From contig JASBNA010000002.1 in NCBI GenBank assembly GCA_038087015.1, forward strand, positions 1,178,001 through 1,242,000: a stretch of DNA of 64,000 nt, in the 5' to 3' direction. Below the pieces are notes generated by a model. That model was not told where the DNA came from and did not search any database. It saw only the letters and a program-made list of their open reading frames with translations. This DNA is from Cerrena zonata. Taxonomy: Eukaryota > Basidiomycota > Agaricomycetes > Polyporales > Cerrenaceae. This document shows, piece by piece, positions 57,050 through 64,000 of the stretch; within the stretch, counting starts at the first letter, position 1, and the number at the start of each line of letters is the position of its first letter. Made by a program: the position numbers and the translations under genes.

Positions 57050-60000
57050 CTAGCGATTAGCAAGACGAGGGGTGGCAGTCATCACGGTATCTTGACTCGC
57101 TCGCAGATTGAGATGACCTTTGGTCTCCTTTGCGGTGCCAGTGCTAGAAGCACGATCTCTTGAGGTCCTGCCAAAATCATTAAGATGATCAGGGTTTCCA
57201 CCAGTGGTTGTTGGGGTGCCCGCCTCGCTGCTATCGCTGTTATCATAGGTTTTTACGGCAAAGTTTTCGAAACTGCCATAGCTACCACGGGGACTGGCAG
57301 AGTATGCACTTTGAAAGTCAGTGTCCTCGTCGTCAGTTGCGGTGCTAGTAGCAGTGGTAAGGGAAGGCGTAATGGGGGTTGGGACCGAAGGGGAGGATGG
57401 TCGAGTTGCACCGACGGAGACGGCGGAAGGGATCTTGCGAAGACCTGGCAAGTCGACCTTGTGTTTTTCGACGATCACCTCCTGTGCAACATGCTTCTCC
57501 TTAGTCGGGGTGTGCTCAGTCTCAGCCTTTTCCTCAATAGGAACCGACTTGCGGTCTTCAGAGATTCGCTTGGCGTGACGAACCGGGGTGCTGCGACCAG
57601 TACCGATAGGGGAGATGTTGATGTTACGAAGTTTCTCCGCTCCAATAGTTCGACTTGAGGGACGGCTAGTACGACTAGGGCGTCGACGACGTCCCGAAGA
57701 GGACCGAGCAGCCTCAGAGAACTCGCTTTCGCTTGCATGACTATCGAGGGATCGACGTTGAGCGTCAGCCGCAAGAGCCGATTCCAACTAGGAAACACAG
57801 TAAGTAACCGGCAAAAATGGGATTCTGCGAATAGAACATACCTTGCGTTGAATCTGCAAGACCTTCTGAGCGATCTTGTCACTCTTCTGACTGATACCCT
57901 CATCCACGGCGGTCATACCGTCCTGAGGAAGGTCCGCCTTCGAAGCCGAGAATCGCTTCTTGGAAGGTGCGAGCTCTTCCTCTTCCTCCTCCTCAACCTC
58001 AGGTACAGTCTTGATCCCGCCACTGCTGAGGCTGTCTTCCATTCCATCGTTGTAGGACTCCGCAAGAGTAGACTCGGTGCTGAACGAACGCAAAGGTCGA
58101 GCGAGGGTGTCACTGGGTCGACGGCGTAGAGTGCTAGGTGCAGAACGAGACGAAAGCCGACTGCTAGGACGAGAACTTCCGTAGTCGGATTCATCTACGT
58201 CGACAGCCATGTGAGCGAGAGCCCTTTCGATCTGGGCCTCGACCTCGGCGATCATCTCGGAACGCTCCTCCTCCATCTTGTCCATGGCGTCCTTCATCCT
58301 CTTCAACTCTTCTAACGCATCTTTGTGGGCGGTCTCAGTGTCTCTCAATTCTATACGAGAAATAGTGATAAGTCAAACGAATTACTGAGCGAGGGTAAAT
58401 TCATGACTTACGAGATTGTAACTTGGCTTTCTCAGCAGCAGTCATATTGACCATGCTAGACAACCTCTTCGTCTCCCTCTGCTCCTTGTTGATCTTCGAT
58501 CTCAACTCGCTAGCTTCCACGCTCAGCTTCTCGGCATACTGCTCGAATGTCACGAACTTGTCTCTCCAGAGATCAGATTCAGTCATCAAGAAGTTCAACC
58601 TCCTCGACAATCGACCGATCTTAGTCTCGAGATCGTCGCGAGCATCAACGAAAGCAGTGGCACGCTTCCGGATGGAGAGCTGAATGTGTTGCTCAGCTTG
58701 GGTGAGACGGGGTGGTGCACGAACAGTGCCGAACGAGCTAATACGCTTCAGGAGCGAAGGCTTCTTCAATTTATCCTGCAAAACAGCGTCGAATGCTTGG
58801 ATAATACGAGTAGAATGCCACCACTCAGGCGGCTTAATCATATCAGCGACAGCAGTGGATGCTGCTCCACGCTTAGCCTGGATCTTGCATACAGGGCGGA
58901 ATCTTCCAGCGGGGAAAGCTTCCTTGAACTCGCTGGGTACACAATGATCAGGGTGGTAGTGGGGCTCGAACGCAGTTAACAATCTCTGACGATACTTGTC
59001 ACGTTGTTGCTTGGATGACACTACTCCAGGCGGGGGAGAAGCACAGTTGAGATAGTTGATGTCACTGTACAAAAAAAGCGACAACGATCAGATCTTGACT
59101 CTAATCAATGAAATAAAATTGTAACTCACAGATCAACAACGCAAACTTCCGGAGGAGGCCTGATGGCATAACGAGCCTCAGTGGCGAGGCCGATGATCCA
59201 CGGACCAGGATCATCAATATAGATTTTGGCATCGCGGGAGTGAACAGCGGGCAATGCAACACCACTCCATCCTCGCAATTCAACTAAATACCTGATAGTC
59301 TTAACTGCAACGCCAAGCATCGAGGGATGACGCGAGAAAAACAAAATACGACCAGTAGGCGACAATGCAATCTACGAAACAAACGTTAGCTAATAGTAAA
59401 CACCAAAATAATTGATACCAACCTCGCAAATAGTGAGAATATTGTCAATGTTCAAACACTTGAACAGTGGCCACATTGTGAAGTTCACGTCAACGAGACC
59501 TCTTCCGAAGTCCAAACCACCAGGGAAGCGAGAAACGACTTCTAGACTTGTTTCACCATGACCCAAACTACCATGTTGACCAGTAGCAGAAGAAGCGTCA
59601 AGACGAACAAGTTCTCCTGGACGAGGAGCAGGGTGGGACAGGATCTTGCTGATTTGCAAAGTATGTGATTGAACATCTTTAGAAAATCGAGCCCATGACA
59701 AGGTCAAATAATCCCTCATCAAGTCGTAAATTGGGAAGCGGGAGACCAAAGCTATAATGAAACAAATTAGACCGATATGAAAAACCTTAATCCGCCGGAC
59801 ATAGACTTACTCAACGCATAAGGCAACCAGAACACTGTATCGCCAGGAAGGAACAAAGTGCTTTCGCCGGGCCCATGACCAACGGTACTGGCAACTTCAT
59901 AGTCACTTTCGCTAACGGCACCACCATCGACGTCCGCATCAGTTTCAGCACCATCTAAATCGGTTTCGGCATCGGCGCCACCCCATGGACCTCTTGAACT

Positions 60001-61454
60001 GAGTTTATGCCTTCTTCGGGCTTGAGAAGTAGGATCAGCAGAGCCAATGCTACCATGGGAACTCTTCTTACGCGAAACGAGAGACTGGCCCGATTCCTTC
60101 CTCGAGCGGGATGCTTCCAATGTTCGACGGATTGCCGCAGTTCGCTCTGCGTCGGCATGCGACCAGACGGTCAAGCAGACACCGTGGTAAGTAATGTTGC
60201 CGTTGCTGCCTGAAGACTTTACGTCAGAGGTTGCGCTACCACCAGGAGTGTGTCCATTAGGGGAAAGGAAACTTGTAGGAGGTCCTAAGAAGGCTGAAGA
60301 GGGGCGAGCATGTTTCGCAAAGGGATCGTCTGTGTAAGGGTAAGGGAAAGTGATCACTGAGGAACGGGGGTCAGTGTTTGAGGAAAGAACAGAGGCGCGA
60401 AGAAGGTCTGTTGAAGGGCTTGGAGCAAGCGGGGTGTTCGGTGCAGGGAGCGTAAAGGTAAAGGTGTGTACGGTTGAAGCGGGCTGGAGGGTCGACGCGA
60501 TAATCTCAACCTCGCGGGTGAAGGATAGCTAGGGGAGGGATAAGCAACATTATGATAGGCGTCTGAGTGCCTGAAGCGTACCTTAAGTGCTTTGGAGAGC
60601 ATTTTGCCCACCTCTTGCTTGTTGAGATGGCCAGCACTGCTGAAGACAGGACCATTGTCTTCTGTCTTACCCTTGCGCTTCTTCTTACTACCACCAGCAC
60701 CGGGACTCACAGTGCTACCTAAGACTTCAGGACGCCACCATCGTCCGACGGCACCTTCAGAGTGATGCAAGCCAAGGACAGAGTCAGGGTCAGCGAGAGT
60801 CCAAGTGTGGGGACTCTTAGGGAGACCCGACACTACATATAGGGAAGCCAATGGAAGGGTGGGACCCGAAGACGAGGAAGGCGGGGCAGGGTCGCTCGCA
60901 GGGGCAGAACGAATGGTGGCCATGGATGCACGGTTGGAAGCAGGGATAGGTTCCATACTTCGACGGTGCCTGATTCCCAACACACGTGAGGCCTTATCCT
61001 TAGGGAGGGGGGAAGGTGGGCCAGCAGCGTCTGCGGCGTCGACAGTCACGTAGTCGGGCTCGTCGATAACGTCGTCGCCGTCGCCAGTGGTGTCAGGACC
61101 GTTGTGGTTGGAAGCAGAGATAGTAATGATCGGGTCTGGGGCAGGAATTGGGCGTTGCTGTCTAGCGCTGGTAGGACGGGATGCAGACGAAGCCGTTGTG
61201 TCAGGTCGTCCAGTGCCGTAATTACTAGATGTTGAACGGATAGACAAGTTGGATTTCTGAGTGTGCTTGCGCATGAGAGACGTGGACATCAGTGGCCGGT
61301 GCACGTCCTGGTGTTCCTCCTCCTCCCAGTTTCTATTAAACCGAGATGATTTTGGAGACTTTTCAGAGCCACTGCTCACGTTCGGAGTTGCGGAAACGGC
61401 GAGAGGTACAGCAGGTGCTGGCGCACGAGTGCGAGAGCGTCCGACAGAGGACAT
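57050..61454 (-). CDS. DENN (AEX-3) domain protein, likely Rab GEF
   Basis: Seven exons: 61454-60582, 60528-59811, 59751-59423, 59371-59130, 59064-58412, 58350-57842 and 57787-57050, giving 1353 residues, all phases agreeing. A Ser/Pro-rich N-terminus (1-230) is followed by a uDENN-like segment interrupted by a long acidic/Ser insert (AETDLDGAETDADVDGGAVS); cDENN with MWPLFKCLNIDNILTICEIA, GRILFFSRHPSMLGVAVKTI and AKIYIDDPGPWIIGLATEAR; a dDENN-like part (DINYLNCASPPPGVV, WWHSTRIIQAFDAVL); then coiled coil (ATAFVDARDDLETKIGRLSR to KRMKDAMDKMEEERSEMIAE); and a disordered C-terminal tail. DENN proteins catalyse GDP release from Rab GTPases. The partner Rab cannot be told. No frame breaks despite 4 kb of coding sequence. 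Confidence 0.9.
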
Positions 61455-63830
61455 TGTGTTGAAATGAACGACTAAGAGAGAGCAATAGAGGAAAGAGGGA
61501 CTAGAGACTAAAAGGTAAGAAGGAGAGTGGGCCTGTCACCAGAAGGCGACGGAGAGAGGAGAAGGTAGCGGTAAGGAACGGAGACGGCGTCCAAAGCTGA
61601 ACAAGAGAAGACCAGCAGAATAAACGTCTCCGCAAGGGGCCAGTCCCTCTGCCCTCCCATGCAAATTTGCTTAACCGACTACGCGATATACCCGCCACCA
61701 TCGCACCGATATAAGCGTCACTGTCCATACAGTCTTCCGACCTCACTGATAAACCGCCACCGACGCGTAGAAAAGTATGATATATAATCTAGAGCCAACG
61801 TTGGCCGTTGTAGCTGACGACAACGGGAGGCCTTGGGCAATATGCAAGCAATATCCAAGGGTCCCATGGATTAACCACCTCTGGGCGCCTACGCGTGGGC
61901 TCAACTAGGCGTTCTGGCGTCGATCGCGATCATTTTGCTGGTCACAAACCGTCTTAGCGTGTGATATCATCACTCTCGGGAAAACCGGACCTTCTAAACA
62001 GAACACTCGGTTGCCATGCCCTCCCCAACTCATACGGATGCAAAGGCACAGCCTCCAAAACCAGTAGCTCATCCTACGCGATACTTCCGGCAACAATGCG
62101 GCAATCCATTCAGAAACGGATTCGTCCAAACTAGCAAGCACTATCATCTCCATATCTAGTATATTCACGCGACTCTACGCTGCTGGAATTATATTCTCCT
62201 TCAAAAAGCAATAACAAACTCAGGCTCGTTCGTGTTACGAGACTTCAACTCAAACCCACGCGTCGCTCTAGTCACATCTTCACTTACGTGAATAGAACCA
62301 TAAAAACGAACATCGATTTGTTGTATCTTTTCGTCGTATCCATCCAAACAACAACCAACATTTAATGGACCTGCCCGAACTGTCCTAGTCTGCTCCAACG
62401 CCACCTCAATTTTCGCGTCCGATTCTCAAGCACATTCAAGCACTCATTCGCGGGAACTACTAGTACACCTACACAACACACTAAACCCCCCTCGTCGGAC
62501 TCCGTCGAGGTTTGCCTCTGTTTGCCATCAAGGCGAATCTCTATCGAGATTGTGAAGAGTGCCACTCGGTGGCACTTCTCATCCCAGCTGACACACATAA
62601 TGAAATCCCCACTCTCCCGTCCCTCCTTTACCCATCTCGCACACCTTCGTACCACGTTGCATAAGGAAATCTCAGGCTATTTGCAATCCCTTGACGTCTT
62701 TCGGCTCGCCTGATTGACAGAATTTTCAATCTTCTCAACTTCAACCCTCGGCCTTCATTACAAGTCGTCGCCACTTCGATGTGAGGTAATCAGGGCAGTA
62801 TGTCAACAGCAGATCATCCCTGGGTCTAACTTAAAGCATCCAAGGTCCCTGAAATGTCCAACCAGGAATGGAATACACCATTCCACAAACCACTATACAT
62901 ATGTACATAATGTGTATGTATACATGGTCTATGACCATGATTCACTCCTCAAGCATTTCTCATTATCTTTAGCACTAAACTGTAGTATCCGCCTGTATAC
63001 CGAGCCTTTCTCGATCAAGTGGGCAATGGTAAGCCCGGCGAACAAGATCGCGAAAAGGTTCACTTCCAGGGTGTATGTTCGATCTGCGCCGACCATAACC
63101 AGCTGTCTCGGGTGTGAAATGGTACATATCTATGATAGCACAAACGGAAAAGTAAGTCTAATTTACTTTTCTTGTTCTACAGTTGTCAGAATCTGGCAGC
63201 GGGATGTTCGAAAGTTAGATCCAAAGGCGGAGGTAGGGTGAACAGCCGGGCCTGCAGCTAATACTTTTCAAGGCCAAGTCGATGAGTGTCCGAACAATTT
63301 TGTGTTGACATACATTTATAACGCATCTCTGAAGGCTCCGATTTCAGGGTGTGTTAAATGGTATTTCTGTGGTCTTACACGGAATATATTATGGTTTAGT
63401 AGGTACCAGTCTAGCTAGGACTGTTCTCTTACTGAACTATTATGTCCTGCCTTGATTGTGACGTTTACGGATAGTGTCAAAAAACCGAATAAAATGGCAG
63501 GTTTCGTTTGTTCATGATGCCCACCAGCGTCGAATATGACCGGGTCTAGTTCGGTCCACACAACGACCCTACGTATTTGCACGCAATCAGTTCTACCATA
63601 ACAATCACAGAGAACGTCTTCATATTAGCGTAAAAGTGATACGGGGAAACCCCTCGATGAGTGTATTGTATGAATGTATGAATGCAGAAACAGAACTATA
63701 AATGAATGCGGCAATAGTGACAAAGTCCGAAACAGCCGAGACCAAGAAGTTGCAACACAAAAAGATTCGAAAGGGTAGAAAAAGCTATATTACCCTTCTG
63801 AATCCTATCTTCCAATCCCAAACGCGCCCT
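61455..63830. other. long intergenic region with doubtful open frames
   Basis: About 2.4 kb. It holds the DENN promoter at its left end. Minus-strand open frames at 61905-62168, 62201-62404 and 62362-62655 follow one another in different frames and contain a GTAAGT donor near 62287, so a decayed or mis-modelled gene is possible. A plus-strand 175-codon frame at 62714-63241 has no family resemblance and covers a simple AT/TG-rich stretch (62890-62935). No transposon ends, terminal repeats or RNA genes were recognised. Confidence 0.4.
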
Positions 63831-64000
63831 TCAACCATCTCCATCTTCCTTTCGCTCTCCGCGCCCTTCCTTCAGCAGGTTCTGATGGTTGTTCATAACC
63901 ATGTTCTTCATCACCCGCTCCTCCTCCCACATGATCGCCAAAAAGCGATCTAACCTCTTGTTCTCCGTCTTCATCTCCTCTCGGTGTCCCAACATTACTC
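63831..64000 (-). CDS. C-terminal exon of an unrecognised gene, truncated by the right edge
   Basis: Reading the minus strand from the edge gives about 55 codons without a stop, ending at TGA 63833-63831: GHREEMKTENKRLDRFLAIM, then WEEERVMKNMVMNNHQNLLK and a charged tail. Composition (Glu/Lys/Arg/Met, helical heptads) is that of a coiled-coil C-terminus rather than random sequence. No start and no partner exon is visible, so the family is unknown. Confidence 0.5.
   Translation of the reverse strand, partial: VMLGHREEMKTENKRLDRFLAIMWEEERVMKNMVMNNHQNLLKEGRGERKEDGDG

Noticed and set aside
57185..57658. 157-codon plus-strand open frame inside the DENN gene
   Set aside because: Antisense shadow of a Ser/Thr-rich disordered tail; repetitive valine/glycine composition and no start context.
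62714..63241. 175-codon plus-strand open frame
   Set aside because: Spans a simple AT/TG-rich stretch, has no domain, and its composition resembles non-coding sequence. Left unannotated.
1..64000. Transposons, CRISPR arrays, viral insertions, secondary-metabolite cluster
   Set aside because: No terminal repeats, transposase, integrase or reverse transcriptase motifs, no spaced direct repeats, and no polyketide or peptide synthetase domains were seen.

Overview
The window is nuclear DNA of a filamentous basidiomycete, most likely an agaricomycete (mushroom-forming fungus). The basis is dense short spliceosomal introns (mostly 45-65 nt, GT..AG, often several per gene), short intergenic gaps, a secreted CPL1-like protein, and sequences such as VPS13, AP-2 alpha and a TMEM135-like protein that read as basidiomycete orthologues. 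I cannot name genus or species from sequence alone. There are 21 protein genes (two cut by the window edges), one intron-containing tRNA-His, no rRNA, no CRISPR array and no recognisable transposon.

Layout. 1-2.4 kb: 3' end of an Arp1 (centractin) gene, ribosomal protein eS24, and a Tic20-like/DUF4870 membrane protein. 2.8-5.8 kb: two secreted proteins, one unrecognised and one CPL1-like with a duplicated cysteine-rich exon. 7.0-9.3 kb: PP2A scaffold subunit A. 10.7-19.7 kb: glucose-6-phosphate 1-epimerase, DNA polymerase zeta catalytic subunit (REV3) and, convergent with it and sharing the bases of its stop codon, a transaldolase. 20.7-27.9 kb: five compact genes (AGTRAP-like membrane protein, DPH7, TMEM135-like protein, DysF/peroxin-domain protein, HscB/Jac1 co-chaperone) arranged as convergent and divergent pairs. 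28.4-36.8 kb: a DHX9-like dsRNA-binding DEAH helicase, tRNA-His(GUG), and AP-2 complex alpha. 37.0-44.2 kb: a BUD2-like RasGAP, an ELO fatty-acid elongase and a small unrecognised protein. 45.1-56.8 kb: VPS13. 57.0-61.5 kb: a DENN-domain protein. 61.5-63.8 kb: mostly empty. 63.8-64.0 kb: the C-terminal exon of a further minus-strand gene.

The genes are housekeeping functions and I see no operon-like cluster or specialised pathway. Several concern membranes and traffic (VPS13, AP-2 alpha, DENN, DysF, BUD2-like RasGAP, Arp1), but I regard that as coincidence of neighbourhood rather than a functional cluster.

The most unusual signal is a set of apparent one-base reading-frame breaks confined to REV3 and VPS13. 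Eight breaks can each be explained by the gain or loss of one cytosine, seven of them next to TG or AG. This points either to a systematic base-calling or assembly artefact or to a mutational signature, and decides whether REV3 in particular is functional. Other items of interest are the shared CTAG stop codons of REV3 and transaldolase, a GC-AG intron in PP2A-A, an ATG-only first exon in eS24, 16- and 19-nt microexons, and a possible final ELO exon that adds an ER-retrieval-like tail.
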